Assembly: GCA_947503525.1 (NCBI GenBank)
Contig: CANNEA010000012.1
Span: forward strand, 1 to 64,000
DNA from: an uncultured Carboxylicivirga sp.
GTDB taxonomy: Bacteria > Bacteroidota > Bacteroidia > Bacteroidales > Marinilabiliaceae
Length of the DNA: 64,000 nt
Direction: 5' to 3'
Part shown: piece after piece, positions 8,705 to 18,635 of the stretch
Layout of the letters: every line of letters begins with the position of its first letter
Numbering within the stretch: position 1 is the stretch's first letter
Position numbers and translations under genes: made by a program
Notes under the pieces: model-generated
What the model was told of the DNA's origin: nothing
Database searches by the model: none
What the model saw: only the letters and a program-made list of their open reading frames with translations

Positions 8705-11700
8705 CTAGAGCGATTGTGCTATCTGATTAACAATTGCTTTTACTTCCGTTACAGATTTAATATTAGACATTACGAGATATAGCTTACTGCGCCCTTCTTT
8801 CATTGTTGCTTTCTTAGGATTATTCTGAAGCCACAATAAAATACGATTAAAAACCTGTGACTGGAAGAATATCGATTCTTGATTGGATACAAAATACAAA
8901 TAGAGCATATTGTTTTTGAATATGATTTTCTCCACGCCTAATTTCTTTGCCGTCTGTCTTATTCTTACAATTTCAAATAGTCTTTGTCCGGAATCTGGTA
9001 TAGCTCCGAATCTATCAGCCAGATTCGCTTCAAATTTATTTAGCTGATCCTCTTCTTCAATATTATCCAGTTCTCGATAGAGGTGCATTCGTTCAGCAAT
9101 ATTTTCAATATATGATTCGGGCAAACGCAATTCTTCGTCGGTTTCTACTATGCAATCTTTTACATATTCTGCATTTTCAATCTCTTTGTTTTGCTCTTCT
9201 TTATAAAGATCCTGATATTCTGTTTCTTTCAATTCTAACAAAGCTTCGTTTAATATGCGCTGATATGTTTCGTAGCCAATGTCTGAAATAAATCCACTTT
9301 GTTCGCCTCCCAGCAAGTCACCTGCTCCTCGAATATCCAAATCTTGCATTGCAATATTGAAACCACTTCCTAAATCAGAGAATTCTTCAACAATTTTTAG
9401 TCGTCGTCTTGCTTCCTGTGTTAAAGTGGAAAGTGGAGGAGCCATCAGATAGCAGAACGCTTTTTTATTCGATCGTCCAACCCTTCCTCTTAATTGATGT
9501 AATTCGCTTAATCCAAAATTATGGGCGTTGTTAATTATAATGGTGTTGGCATTAGGTATGTCCAAACCTGATTCAATAATTGTTGTAGCTATTAAAACAT
9601 CATAATCGCCAGAGATAAAATCAAGCATGATCTTCTCAAGTTTAGGCCCTTCCATTTGGCCATGGGCAACTATCGTACGAATATTCGGTAATAAACGGTT
9701 GATCATGGCCTGCACTTCAAGAATATTTTGCACCCTATTATTAATGAAGAAGACCTGACCACCTCTTTCGACTTCATATAGAATGGCCTCTTTGATTATT
9801 TCTTCGTTAAGTACATGTAGTTCAGTTATTATTGGATGACGGTTTGGTGGGGCAGTGTTTAATATACTTAAGTCGCGAGCACCCATCAAAGAGAATTGAA
9901 GTGTTCGGGGGATAGGTGTTGCCGTTAAAGTTAAAGTGTCTACATTAACTTTTATTTGTTTGAGCTTTTCTTTTACTGAAACACCAAAGCGCTGTTCTTC
10001 ATCAATGATTAAAAGTCCCAGATCATTAAAGTCAATATCTTTTCCAATTAATCGATGGGTACCAATTAGAATATCTAATTGACCCTCTTTAAGTTTGTTA
10101 ATGGCTGTTCTGGTGTCTTTTGCTTTTCGGAGTCGACTCACATAATCAACAGATACCGGGAAATCCTTTAGTCTTGATGTAAAAGTTTGATAATGCTGCA
10201 GGGCCAAAATAGTAGTTGGCACTAAAATAGCCACCTGCTTATTGTCGGTAACAGCTTTAAATGCTGCCCGAATTGCTAATTCTGTTTTGCCAAAGCCCAC
10301 ATCTCCACAGACCAATCTATCCATTGGAGTGGCAGATTCCATGTCCGCCTTAATGGCCAATGTAGACTTATACTGATCGGGTGTGTCCTCGTATATGAAA
10401 GAGGCCTCCAGTTCTGTTTGTAGATAGGTGTCAGGAGAAAAGGCAAATCCTGGATTTGCTTTCCGCTTGGCGTATAGCGCAATTAACTCCCTGGCAATAT
10501 CTTTAACTTTGGTTTTTGTCTTTTCCTTCAGCTTCTGCCACGCCGGGGTTCCTAACTTGTTGATCTTTGGAGGAGTGCCATCTTTACCCTTAAACTTGCT
10601 TATACGATGTAAAGAATGGATATTGACAAGTAATATATCGTTGTCTCGATATATTAAACGAATGGCTTCCTGTTTCTTACCATTAACATCAGTCGTAACT
10701 AAACCGCCAAATCGTCCAACGCCATGATCAATATGAACGACATAATCGCCCGGATTTAATCGGTTCAGTTCTTTTAAGGAGATAGCCTGTTGTGCTGCCT
10801 TTGATTTTTCGGTTCTTAAAGAAAATTTGTGGTAGCGCTCAAAGATCTGATGATCGGTGTAGAAACATAAAAAAGAATCATTGTCAATAAAACCTTCATG
10901 CAAACTATGATTGATTTCACTGTATTGAACTTTAATGCCTCTATCCTGAAAAATAGCTTTAAGGCGCTCAAACTGCTTTTGATTATCTGAAAGAATATGA
11001 TTTTCAAAACCAGCCTTTTGTTTGGTCTTCAGATCTTCTTCAAGAAGGTCAAAGTTTTTATGAAACACAGGTTGTGGAGAAAAATCGAAGTTAATGATGT
11101 TGCTACTCTTCAGATCATTTTTAGATCCAAATACCAACAGGTGTTTATCTTTTAGTCCGGAGCTAAATTGGCTGAATGAGCAAATTTGATTAGGCTCCAG
11201 TATCTTTTTTGATTCATCTTCACTCTCTTCCTCCTGTGTATGAAAAGCCTCAGTTAATTTTAGCGCAATTTCATCCATCCGTTCATTTACAAAATTTGGC
11301 GAAGAAATCCAGACTTTAGTTTTAGGAGGAAGGTATTCTGATACAGAGCTTAGAATGTTGTCGTCTTGATTTTCAGTAAGGTTAGGCACGATGATGACCT
11401 GATCCAGTTTTTCTTTTGAAAGTTGATTCTCTAAATTGAACTTTCTGATGCTGTCTACTTCATCACCAAAGAAATCAATTCGATAAGGATCTTCATCAGA
11501 GAATGAATACACATCAATAATACTTCCGCGCACAGAGTATTGCCCCGGCTCAAACACAAAATCAACACGTTGGAAATGATATTCGCTGAGAACATCGGTG
11601 ATAAAAGAAATATCAAGTTGATCTCCATTATTTACAATCAGCCGGTTATTGTCCAGCTCACTTGACGAGATCACTTTCTCAATAAGCGCTTCGGGATAGC

Positions 11701-12061
11701 TTAAAACAAATAGTTGTTGATTGCTTGAATGCAGATGGCTCAGTGCTTCGGTACGCAATAGTACATTCTGACTGTCTTTCTGACCATATTCAGGAGATCG
11801 TTTGTATGAGGATGGTAGGAAGGAGACATGCTGAGTGGATGTGAGTTGAACTAAATCATTGTATACATAGGCAGCTTCTTCTCTATCGTTTAAAATAATA
11901 AAATGTGGACCACTATCCATCAGGCTAGCCATTAGAACGGCTTTGGCACTACCTATTAATCCATTTATATGTACAGATGAATGCTCATTTTCAAAGCAGG
12001 ATTTAATTTTATTAATACGATCGTCTTCGTTGTAATATGATAATATTTGATTCAGCTCCAC
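8705..12061 (-). CDS. mfd: Transcription-repair coupling factor Mfd
   Basis: A full-length 1118-residue Mfd, which displaces RNA polymerase stalled at DNA damage and recruits UvrA. The order is the UvrB-like N-terminal module (to ~350), the CarD-type RNA-polymerase interaction domain near 430-500 (LNPGDYVVHIDHGVGRFGG), and a RecG-like SF2 motor with Walker A GDVGFGKTE, DEEQ box (IIDEEQRFG), TATPIPRTL and GRVGRS. The TRCF C-terminal domain ends the protein. The start is GTG (12059-12061), with a TAnnTTTG box just upstream. uvrA is in the same window but in a separate transcription unit. Confidence 0.96.
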   Translation of the reverse strand: MELNQILSYYNEDDRINKIKSCFENEHSSVHINGLIGSAKAVLMASLMDSGPHFIILNDREEAAYVYNDLVQLTSTQHVSFLPSSYKRSPEYGQKDSQNVLLRTEALSHLHSSNQQLFVLSYPEALIEKVISSSELDNNRLIVNNGDQLDISFITDVLSEYHFQRVDFVFEPGQYSVRGSIIDVYSFSDEDPYRIDFFGDEVDSIRKFNLENQLSKEKLDQVIIVPNLTENQDDNILSSVSEYLPPKTKVWISSPNFVNERMDEIALKLTEAFHTQEEESEDESKKILEPNQICSFSQFSSGLKDKHLLVFGSKNDLKSSNIINFDFSPQPVFHKNFDLLEEDLKTKQKAGFENHILSDNQKQFERLKAIFQDRGIKVQYSEINHSLHEGFIDNDSFLCFYTDHQIFERYHKFSLRTEKSKAAQQAISLKELNRLNPGDYVVHIDHGVGRFGGLVTTDVNGKKQEAIRLIYRDNDILLVNIHSLHRISKFKGKDGTPPKINKLGTPAWQKLKEKTKTKVKDIARELIALYAKRKANPGFAFSPDTYLQTELEASFIYEDTPDQYKSTLAIKADMESATPMDRLVCGDVGFGKTELAIRAAFKAVTDNKQVAILVPTTILALQHYQTFTSRLKDFPVSVDYVSRLRKAKDTRTAINKLKEGQLDILIGTHRLIGKDIDFNDLGLLIIDEEQRFGVSVKEKLKQIKVNVDTLTLTATPIPRTLQFSLMGARDLSILNTAPPNRHPIITELHVLNEEIIKEAILYEVERGGQVFFINNRVQNILEVQAMINRLLPNIRTIVAHGQMEGPKLEKIMLDFISGDYDVLIATTIIESGLDIPNANTIIINNAHNFGLSELHQLRGRVGRSNKKAFCYLMAPPLSTLTQEARRRLKIVEEFSDLGSGFNIAMQDLDIRGAGDLLGGEQSGFISDIGYETYQRILNEALLELKETEYQDLYKEEQNKEIENAEYVKDCIVETDEELRLPESYIENIAERMHLYRELDNIEEEDQLNKFEANLADRFGAIPDSGQRLFEIVRIRQTAKKLGVEKIIFKNNMLYLYFVSNQESIFFQSQVFNRILLWLQNNPKKATMKEGRSKLYLVMSNIKSVTEVKAIVNQIAQSL

Positions 12062-12076
12062 AGTCGAAATTTTTTA

Positions 12077-12084
12077 CAAATGTA
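12077..12084 (-). promoter_or_regulatory. -7 box of the mfd promoter
   Basis: The minus strand reads TACATTTG, an exact TAnnTTTG, 15 bases before the mfd GTG. This implies a leader of only about ten bases. A matching -33 TTG was not found at the expected spacing. Confidence 0.5.
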
Positions 12085-12131
12085 AAAGAATTGAGATCAT
12101 CGAAAGAATGCGAGGCTTGATATATTGTTGT

Positions 12132-13079
12132 CTATTCAACCTTAATTGCAATGCCAGATGCTTGTAGTTTTCCTTTTGTACTTGCAGTTCCTTTCTTGTA
12201 TGGCTTTTCGCTTAGGAAGATTTGACAATAGTAATATCCTTTTTTGACAGGAATGAAAGATAAATCATAACTACCATCGGATTTTATTTGAGGTAGTTCC
12301 CATGGGGCAAGTTGAAGAAAAATATTATCCGAATAATCCGGGTATTCACTACGTCGACTTATATTTCGTGGAGACATCGGTTTTGGGACAGGCTCATAAT
12401 AGACGACAATACTGAATAGATGTAATTGGTCATTTCTAAGCTTAAAGTTGAGGCTTGATTCCTTATTTAATTGACAGATTTGATTAAAGTTTTCGAACTC
12501 AAGGTAGTTATCCAGAAAGTTCTCGTAATATCTAAATTCACCATCTCGCCAGGCAATTCCAATTCCAACGTGTGTATGAAAGGGAGCGATACAGTTTTGT
12601 TTATGACCATCGTTTGGTTTGCGTTCTGCCATGAACGCATCATGGCAGGATTTCATATAAGAAAGAATATCATCGTTTTGCATCGCTAATTTGCCGTTCG
12701 ATGAAATTGAGGATGCATTTTCGGTCATATGATGTTGCCCGCCTGCATTGGCATAACGCATCCATGGTTTTTCGCCTGCCATGTTCCAATGTCCCATGTA
12801 TTTATTCTGAGCTGCCTCATCAGCTATTTGGTTGGCGACACGCGCTGAAAGTATATCAAAGTCTAACTCACTTACTTTGTGTTTGCGTCTTGATTTGTTA
12901 ATAATCGCAAGCTGTTGAAGTTTTAGCTTTAAGATTACATCACTGTCTTTGTATTCTGCTAGCCTTGTTTCTTTGTTATTTAGTTCCTGATAGTATTCGA
13001 AAGATAAAGGCTGTCCTACACTACTCTTGATAGATATTAGCAAAGCGAATAAAAAGATGTATGTTTTTAAAGCTATCAT
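12132..13079 (-). CDS. Secreted CAP (SCP/PR-1 family) domain protein
   Basis: A 315-residue exported protein with a signal peptide ending KSSVGQ. Residues ~50-190 match the CAP superfamily pattern: INKSRRKHKVSELDFD, then GHWNMAGEKPWMRYANAGG with TENAS, which carries the His and Glu that line the CAP cavity, and later HVGIGIAWRDGEFRYYENF. The C-terminal ~100 residues look like an extra beta-domain. The biochemical role of bacterial CAP proteins is mostly unknown. Its own transcription unit is likely: a hairpin precedes it (13096-13120), and the mfd promoter follows it. Confidence 0.75.
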   Translation of the reverse strand: MIALKTYIFLFALLISIKSSVGQPLSFEYYQELNNKETRLAEYKDSDVILKLKLQQLAIINKSRRKHKVSELDFDILSARVANQIADEAAQNKYMGHWNMAGEKPWMRYANAGGQHHMTENASSISSNGKLAMQNDDILSYMKSCHDAFMAERKPNDGHKQNCIAPFHTHVGIGIAWRDGEFRYYENFLDNYLEFENFNQICQLNKESSLNFKLRNDQLHLFSIVVYYEPVPKPMSPRNISRRSEYPDYSDNIFLQLAPWELPQIKSDGSYDLSFIPVKKGYYYCQIFLSEKPYKKGTASTKGKLQASGIAIKVE

Positions 13080-13095
13080 TTCATCATAAACAGTT

Positions 13096-13120
13096 GAGGC
13101 TGCAATTTAGTTGCAGCCTC
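13096..13120 (-). terminator. Hairpin terminator after fbp
   Basis: Perfect 10-base arms (13096-13105 GAGGCTGCAA and 13111-13120) with a 5-base loop lie between the fbp stop and the CAP gene start. The U-tract on the minus strand is weak (AACTGTTTATG), so this is either an imperfect intrinsic terminator or an RNA-processing hairpin. Confidence 0.6.
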
Positions 13121-13178
13121 ATAATCTCACAAGAATTTTCGGTGTTCATACGTTGTTCTTGCCTTTATATTTTACTTC

Positions 13179-14237
13179 CTATTTTACACTGGCGCATCTT
13201 GAGTTAAATTTCTTATCACTCTTTAGGTCAAATTCCTCAAGAAAAGCATCCACTTTTCTAACCATATTTTTTGATCCGGTATAAAATGGTGTACGCTCGT
13301 GTAATGAAGTCGGTTTTATTTCCATTATTCTTTTTTCACCGTTACTTGCAGATCCTCCGGCTTGTTCAGCTAAGAAGGCTATTGGATTGCACTCGTATAA
13401 CAAACGTAATTTACCGTTTGGAGCGGTTTCCGTTTCAGGATAGATAAATATACCACCTTTTAATAAATTGCGATGGAAGTCGGCAACCAGGGAACCTATG
13501 TATCTGGATGAGTATGGGCGATTAGTCTCTTCATCTCTTTCCTGACAATACTTAATATATTTCTTGACTCCTTTGGGGAATTTCTTGTAATTACCCTCGT
13601 TGATAGAATATAACTTTCCATCTTCAGGAGTTTTAATTTTGCGATGAGATAAACAGAACTCACCGATGGACGGATCCAGTGTAAAACCATTTACACCATT
13701 ACCTGTTGTGTAGACCAACATGGTTGAACTTCCATATAAAACATAGCCAGCTGCTAATTGTGCGGTACCTGGTTGAAGAAAGTCTTCCATGGTTGCTTTT
13801 TCACCAACTGGAGTAACTCTTCGATAAATTGAGAATATGGTGCCTATGGATACATTGACATCAATATTAGACGAGCCATCAAGAGGATCCATCAGAAAAA
13901 CATATTTTCCATTTCTGCCCATTTCATCTTCGAAGAAAATAAAGCTTTCATTCTCCTCTGAAGCTATCGCACATACTTCACCACATCCCCTTATGGCATC
14001 GATAAAGTGTTCGTTGGCAAAAATGTCGAGCTTCTTCTGGTCTTCACCCTGAATGTTGGTACTCCCCATTTCTCCAAGAATATCAACAAGACCAGCCTTA
14101 TTAACCTCGCGATTAACGATTCGCGCTGCGGTGCTAACATGATGTAGTAAATGAGAAAACCCACCCCTCGACTGCGGGATTTTCATCTGATTTCTTAGGA
14201 TGTACTCGCTAAGACTTGTTACTTCAAATTTATTCAT
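13179..14237 (-). CDS. fbp: Class I fructose-1,6-bisphosphatase
   Basis: A 352-residue class I FBPase that removes the 1-phosphate of fructose-1,6-bisphosphate in gluconeogenesis. The metal-binding signature [14 protein letters not shown] is present, as are the upstream acidic region (CAIASEENE), the [17 protein letters not shown] substrate loop and the late [16 protein letters not shown]. The length fits the family. It diverges from aspartokinase across 158 bases. The identification is firm. Confidence 0.95.
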   Translation of the reverse strand: MNKFEVTSLSEYILRNQMKIPQSRGGFSHLLHHVSTAARIVNREVNKAGLVDILGEMGSTNIQGEDQKKLDIFANEHFIDAIRGCGEVCAIASEENESFIFFEDEMGRNGKYVFLMDPLDGSSNIDVNVSIGTIFSIYRRVTPVGEKATMEDFLQPGTAQLAAGYVLYGSSTMLVYTTGNGVNGFTLDPSIGEFCLSHRKIKTPEDGKLYSINEGNYKKFPKGVKKYIKYCQERDEETNRPYSSRYIGSLVADFHRNLLKGGIFIYPETETAPNGKLRLLYECNPIAFLAEQAGGSASNGEKRIMEIKPTSLHERTPFYTGSKNMVRKVDAFLEEFDLKSDKKFNSRCASVK

Positions 14238-14395
14238 AGTATGTTGGTTTTAATTTGTAAGGTATGCTAAGACTATATTATAAACAAGAAAAGTGCTTTA
14301 AGTTTTGATTAATTGCATATTTTTACTTGCAAACTGTAAGTTGAAATATTGACAAGTAAAATTGAAGTTTGCGAACGAACTGCTATTTTTAGATT

Positions 14396-15658
14396 ATGAG
14401 AGTATTAAAATTTGGTGGTGCCTCAGTTAAGGATGCTGAAGGTGTCGAGAATGTGGCTGGGATTGTTAAACAATTTAACCAACCTATGGTGGTAGTTATT
14501 TCAGCCATGGGTAAGATGACCAATGCTTTTGAAAGTTTGGTTAAAGCCTATTTTGATCGGGATTTTGAGACGATGCAAGTTGTTAAAGACAAAATTGTTA
14601 GTTACCATCAACTTTTAATTAATGAACTCTTTAGTGAAACGAGTGAAGGTGTTATAGATGATTTATTGATAAAGTTGGATGAAAAGCTAGCTTCTGAACC
14701 ATCATTGAATTTTGATTTCGAGTATGACCAAATTGTGCCTTTTGGTGAATTGTTGAGTACTACAATTGTAAGTGCCTATTTGAATGAGATTGATCAAAAG
14801 AACCAATGGATCGACATTCGAAAGTTGTTGCGTACAGATGATTGTTATCGAGATGCTGGTGTAAATTGGGAATTGACCAGCCGGTTGATGAAGGAAAAAC
14901 TGAGCTTTGATTCAACTCGTTTGTATATTACGCAAGGATTTATTGGATCAACAGAAAATAATCTCACCACAACGCTTGGGCGTGAAGGATCAGATTATAC
15001 TGGTGCAATAATAGCCTATGCTTTAAATGCCGATCATTTATCGATTTGGAAAGATGTTCCAGGTGTTTTAAATGCTGATCCACGCTGGTATCCGAAGGCT
15101 CAAAAGATTGATGAGTTATCGTATTGGGAAGCCATTGAACTGACTTATTATGGAGCACAGGTTATTCATCCCAAAACCATTAAGCCCTTACAGAATAAGA
15201 AAATTCCCTTATTGGTAAAATCATTTCTTAAGCCTATTGACGAAGGCACTGTAATTGATGCTACTGAGCAAAGCCAAAAGTTAGGGCCGATATATGTACT
15301 CAAGAAAAATCAAACTTTACTTAGTATGTCTCCTAAGGACTTCTCTTTTATCCTTGAGCAAAACCTAAGTGATATCTTTCAAATTCTGTCAAAGCATCAA
15401 CTGAAGATAAATCTAATGCAGAGTTCGGCTCTTAATTTCTCAGTGTGTATTGATGATCATAAAAATATAGGCAAAGCAATCGACGATCTTAAAAAAGACT
15501 ATGGTGTATTATTCAATACGAAAATGGAATTAGTAACCATTCGCCACTATACCAATGCTGCCATTGAAGAAATAATGGATGGGAAAGAAATAGTGGATTC
15601 GCAAGTGAGCCGCAAAACAGCCCGCTATGTAGTTAAAGAATCTGAGTGGAATTTTTAA
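14396..15658 (+). CDS. lysC: Aspartate kinase (monofunctional)
   Basis: A 420-residue aspartokinase, the first step from aspartate toward lysine, threonine and methionine. The N-terminal KFGGASVKDAEGV and VVVISAMGKMTNAFE motifs bind nucleotide and aspartate. LGREGSDYTGAIIA and VPGVLNADPR complete the kinase domain, and an ACT-like region follows from ~310. It lacks a homoserine dehydrogenase part. It converges with the lipoprotein gene, the stops lying 10 bases apart. A short stretch at 18473-18592 looks like a relic of a second copy. Confidence 0.93.
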   Translation: MRVLKFGGASVKDAEGVENVAGIVKQFNQPMVVVISAMGKMTNAFESLVKAYFDRDFETMQVVKDKIVSYHQLLINELFSETSEGVIDDLLIKLDEKLASEPSLNFDFEYDQIVPFGELLSTTIVSAYLNEIDQKNQWIDIRKLLRTDDCYRDAGVNWELTSRLMKEKLSFDSTRLYITQGFIGSTENNLTTTLGREGSDYTGAIIAYALNADHLSIWKDVPGVLNADPRWYPKAQKIDELSYWEAIELTYYGAQVIHPKTIKPLQNKKIPLLVKSFLKPIDEGTVIDATEQSQKLGPIYVLKKNQTLLSMSPKDFSFILEQNLSDIFQILSKHQLKINLMQSSALNFSVCIDDHKNIGKAIDDLKKDYGVLFNTKMELVTIRHYTNAAIEEIMDGKEIVDSQVSRKTARYVVKESEWNF

Positions 15659-15668
15659 TGTGGATAAA

Positions 15669-16184
15669 TTATTTGGTCTTTATATAAAAGGCCGCTTTAT
15701 AGCCCAATAATTCACCGTCTTGATTATTGACTTCATAGGCTACCAGGATTGAATGTACTTTTTTTGTCATCTTGAGCTGTGTCTCATCGTAGTACCATGA
15801 TTCCCAGAACTGAAGTTTGCCGACTTTATCCCTTGAGAAATCAGCTTGTTGTTCAATGGCCTTGACATCAGATGAGGATATAGGTTCATCACTCAGATAA
15901 TCGAAAACTTTTGCTTGATGCGAATAAACCGATTCAAATAGCTGATCCACCATTTTATTTCGATTCAATTTGCTTAAACATTCCTCTGTCCAGTAATCCG
16001 TTGAATCGAGGTTTTTGATCACAACAGAGTAAATGATCGTATCCGCTAATAACTCACCATTAATCTCGTCAGTATTGTGGCTTGATTTATTTTGTGGCTT
16101 GGGCTTACACGATTGAAATGCAAGAAAAAAGCACATTGCAATAAAGGCAATGTGCTTTAAGATATATCTGTATTTTATTGTCAT
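15669..16184 (-). CDS. Hypothetical lipoprotein downstream of pyrC
   Basis: A 171-residue protein with a hydrophobic N-terminus and lipobox FQSC (Cys near residue 26), followed by a low-complexity linker rich in K, P, N and S. The folded part (from ~45) has IIYSVVIKNLDSTDYWTEECL and a C-terminal LLGYKAAFYIKTK strand. No family is recognised. It lies 15 bases after pyrC on the same strand and is probably cotranscribed. Confidence 0.7.
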   Translation of the reverse strand: MTIKYRYILKHIAFIAMCFFLAFQSCKPKPQNKSSHNTDEINGELLADTIIYSVVIKNLDSTDYWTEECLSKLNRNKMVDQLFESVYSHQAKVFDYLSDEPISSSDVKAIEQQADFSRDKVGKLQFWESWYYDETQLKMTKKVHSILVAYEVNNQDGELLGYKAAFYIKTK

Positions 16185-16199
16185 TACTAAGGTATTTGA

Positions 16200-17537
16200 T
16201 TAGCGATCAAAGGATAAGCGTTCGCCTCTTATGCTTTCATCAACATTTCCATTATCATAAACCATTTGACCATTAACAAAGGTATGCGTAATCTGATGAG
16301 AGAATTTTGTTCCTTCAAATGGCGACCAGCCACATTTATACAAGATATTATTGCTTGCTACTTCCCAATTCTGATTAGGATCTACCAGTACTAAATCAGC
16401 CTTAAAGCCTTCTTTAATAAATCCGCGTTTTTCAATTTGGTAAAGGATAGCAGGATTGTGGCTCATTTTTTCAACCACCATTTCATAGGTGAATATGCCT
16501 TGTTTTACCATTTCAAGCATGGCCACCATCGCATGTTGAACTAAAGGACCGCCTGACGGCGCATTAAAATATTTATTGTCTTTCTCTTCTTTCGTATGAG
16601 GCGCATGGTCAGTGGCTAAAACATCCAATACGCCATCGGCAAGACCTTTTCGCAAAGCCTCCCGATCCATTTCAGATTTAACGGCAGGATTCCATTTAAT
16701 GAGCGAACCGTATTTGTCGTAATCCTCATCGGTAAACCATAGATGATGTACGCACACTTCACCTGTTACCCTTTTTTCAGAAAGAGGCATGCCTTGGTCA
16801 AGCAAATCCAATTCTCTGGCTGAGGTTAAATGTAGAATATGCAATTTGGCATTGTGTTTACGAGCCAGATCGGATGCCTTTTTAGATGATTTGTAACAAG
16901 CCTCAGCTGAACGAATTACCGGGTGATATTTGAACGGCATATCCTCACCAAATTTATTTTTGTAGATGGTGGTATTTTCTTGAATGGTAGCTTCATCCTC
17001 GCAATGCGTAGCAATTAATACCTTGCTGTTTGCAAATATCTTATCCAAGGCACTCTCATTATCCACAAGCATATTACCTGTTGAAGAGCCCATGAATATT
17101 TTAATCCCACAAACTGTTTTCGGGTTAGTTTTTAATAGTTCCTCAACATTATCATTGGTAGCTCCAATGTAAAAAGAATAATTGGCTGCCGAATTTTTTG
17201 CTGCGATTTTATATTTCTCTTCCAATACCTCCTGAGTAGTAGCCTGAGGTTTGGTATTTGGCATCTCCATATATGAAGTGATTCCACCTGCAACAGCGGC
17301 TCTCGATTCAGTTTTAATGTCTGCCTTTTGAGTTAGGCCCGGCTCACGAAAATGAACCTGATCATCAATGGCTCCCGGCACCAGTAACAGGCCTGTAGCA
17401 TCAATTATTTTATCAGCCTTAGGTAAATTATTATCGCTAATGATTGTTTTGATAATATCATTTTCGATTAAGACACTTCCAATTTGTTGGGTGCCTTCGT
17501 TTATTATTGTGGCATTTTTTATCAGAACAGTTGACAT
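16200..17537 (-). CDS. pyrC: Dihydroorotase
   Basis: A 445-residue dihydroorotase, which closes carbamoyl-aspartate to dihydroorotate in pyrimidine synthesis. Amidohydrolase motifs: the first metal motif reads DDQVHFREPG, with Gln where the usual DxHVH has its first His. Further on are IKIFMGSSTGNM (the lysine region), IATHCEDE, HILHLTS and ATDHAPH. The length fits the class I bacterial enzyme. The Gln substitution may be normal for this lineage, but it removes a classical metal ligand. The operon is glycosyltransferase, 53-base gap, pyrC, lipoprotein. Confidence 0.92.
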   Translation of the reverse strand: MSTVLIKNATIINEGTQQIGSVLIENDIIKTIISDNNLPKADKIIDATGLLLVPGAIDDQVHFREPGLTQKADIKTESRAAVAGGITSYMEMPNTKPQATTQEVLEEKYKIAAKNSAANYSFYIGATNDNVEELLKTNPKTVCGIKIFMGSSTGNMLVDNESALDKIFANSKVLIATHCEDEATIQENTTIYKNKFGEDMPFKYHPVIRSAEACYKSSKKASDLARKHNAKLHILHLTSARELDLLDQGMPLSEKRVTGEVCVHHLWFTDEDYDKYGSLIKWNPAVKSEMDREALRKGLADGVLDVLATDHAPHTKEEKDNKYFNAPSGGPLVQHAMVAMLEMVKQGIFTYEMVVEKMSHNPAILYQIEKRGFIKEGFKADLVLVDPNQNWEVASNNILYKCGWSPFEGTKFSHQITHTFVNGQMVYDNGNVDESIRGERLSFDR

Positions 17538-17590
17538 ATCGGTTGTTTCTAGTGGTTAAAGACTAAATTTAAGAAGAGTAGGTCTGAAAG

Positions 17591-18322
17591 TCAAACTTCG
17601 TACTTCTTGAATAAACTACTAATTTTCATTTTTATTACACCCCACACGGCTTCGTTGAAAATTCCACCACTCATTTTAGAAGTTCCTTCTGTGCGATCGG
17701 TGAAAATGATCGGTACTTCAACAATTTTGAAGCCATATTTCCAGGTTGTGAACTTCATTTCTATCTGAAAGGCATATCCTTTTAATCGGATATTGTCCAG
17801 CTTAATGGTTTCTAACACATTTCTTCTGTAGCATTTAAAGCCGGCTGTGGTATCCATAACTTTCATCCCGGTGACAAAACGCACATATACAGAAGCGAAA
17901 TAAGACATTAGCACTCGTCCCATTGGCCAGTTAACAACATTAACACCAGTGATGTATCTTGAGCCAATGGCCAAATCAGCATTCTGATTAAGGCATGCAT
18001 CATGCAAGCTTATTAGGTCTTTGGGTGGATGCGAGAAATCCGCATCCATTTCAAAAATAAAATCGTATTTACGTTCGATGGCCCATTTAAAACCTGCAAT
18101 ATAAGCAGTGCCAAGGCCAAGTTTGCCCTGACGTTCAACCATGTGAAGTTTATCCGGGTATTGGCTTTGCAATCTCTTTATGATCTTTGCTGTTCCATCG
18201 GGAGAACTGTCTTCAATAATAAGTATCTCAAATTCGCGAGGTAATTTAAAGACCGTATTAATGATGGCTTCAATGTTTTCTTTCTCGTTATATGTAGGTA
18301 TTATTACAAGGCTCTTACTCAT
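17591..18322 (-). CDS. Family 2 glycosyltransferase, polyprenol-phosphate mannose synthase-like
   Basis: A 243-residue GT2 enzyme resembling dolichol/polyprenol phosphate mannose synthase. It has VIIPTYNEKENIEAII, EILIIEDSSPDGTA, and EMDADFSHPPKDL with the DAD metal motif, then the IGSRYITG and TAGFKCYRR segments typical of DPM1-like proteins. It has no C-terminal membrane domain. The open frame runs to 18406, but a TAnnTTTG promoter box at 18348-18355 lies inside that extension, so the ATG at 18320-18322 is the start. It is the first gene of the pyrC operon. Confidence 0.88.
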   Translation of the reverse strand: MSKSLVIIPTYNEKENIEAIINTVFKLPREFEILIIEDSSPDGTAKIIKRLQSQYPDKLHMVERQGKLGLGTAYIAGFKWAIERKYDFIFEMDADFSHPPKDLISLHDACLNQNADLAIGSRYITGVNVVNWPMGRVLMSYFASVYVRFVTGMKVMDTTAGFKCYRRNVLETIKLDNIRLKGYAFQIEMKFTTWKYGFKIVEVPIIFTDRTEGTSKMSGGIFNEAVWGVIKMKISSLFKKYEV

Positions 18323-18347
18323 GTGATGTGTGATGATTATGAAATAG

Positions 18348-18355
18348 CAAAGGTA
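18348..18355 (-). promoter_or_regulatory. -7 box of the glycosyltransferase-pyrC promoter
   Basis: The minus strand reads TACCTTTG, an exact TAnnTTTG, 25 bases before the ATG at 18322. It decides between the short start and the longer open frame. Confidence 0.55.
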
Positions 18356-18472
18356 GTAAATAAAGTAAAGACTTAATTCTAATAGAAGGAGCGTATAAGC
18401 CTTCACTTTAATCTATTCTTTCTGATATATTAAATCTTAATCGTTGAATTGAATGTAGCTTATTTCTTCTAG

Positions 18473-18592
18473 TATTTAGTAAAGATAGCAGAAGCCTATA
18501 AAACTAATGATCCTATTATGGTGGTAGTATCTATTGGTAGTGCTACAAACCAAATGTTGACATACCCTTTCATGCAATGGCTAATTGTATAG
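18473..18592 (+). pseudogene. Possible decayed aspartokinase fragment
   Basis: In the 313-base gap between the glycosyltransferase and the nucleoside kinase, one plus frame reads …KIAEAYKTNDPIMVVVS then IGSATNQML before a stop. This resembles the aspartokinase strand and nucleotide loop seen in the intact gene here (NQPMVVVISAMGKMTNAFE). No start, glycine motif or downstream domain survives. The similarity spans about 25 residues, so chance is possible. The rest of the gap shows nothing else. Confidence 0.4.
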
Positions 18593-18635
18593 TATTTATT
18601 TATAGGTTTAGCTTAGAATTATAGGATGCCAATTG

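Noticed and set aside
18323-18406. N-terminal extension of the glycosyltransferase to 18406
   Set aside because: It contains the likely -7 promoter box, and the family start motif begins at the ATG at 18322.
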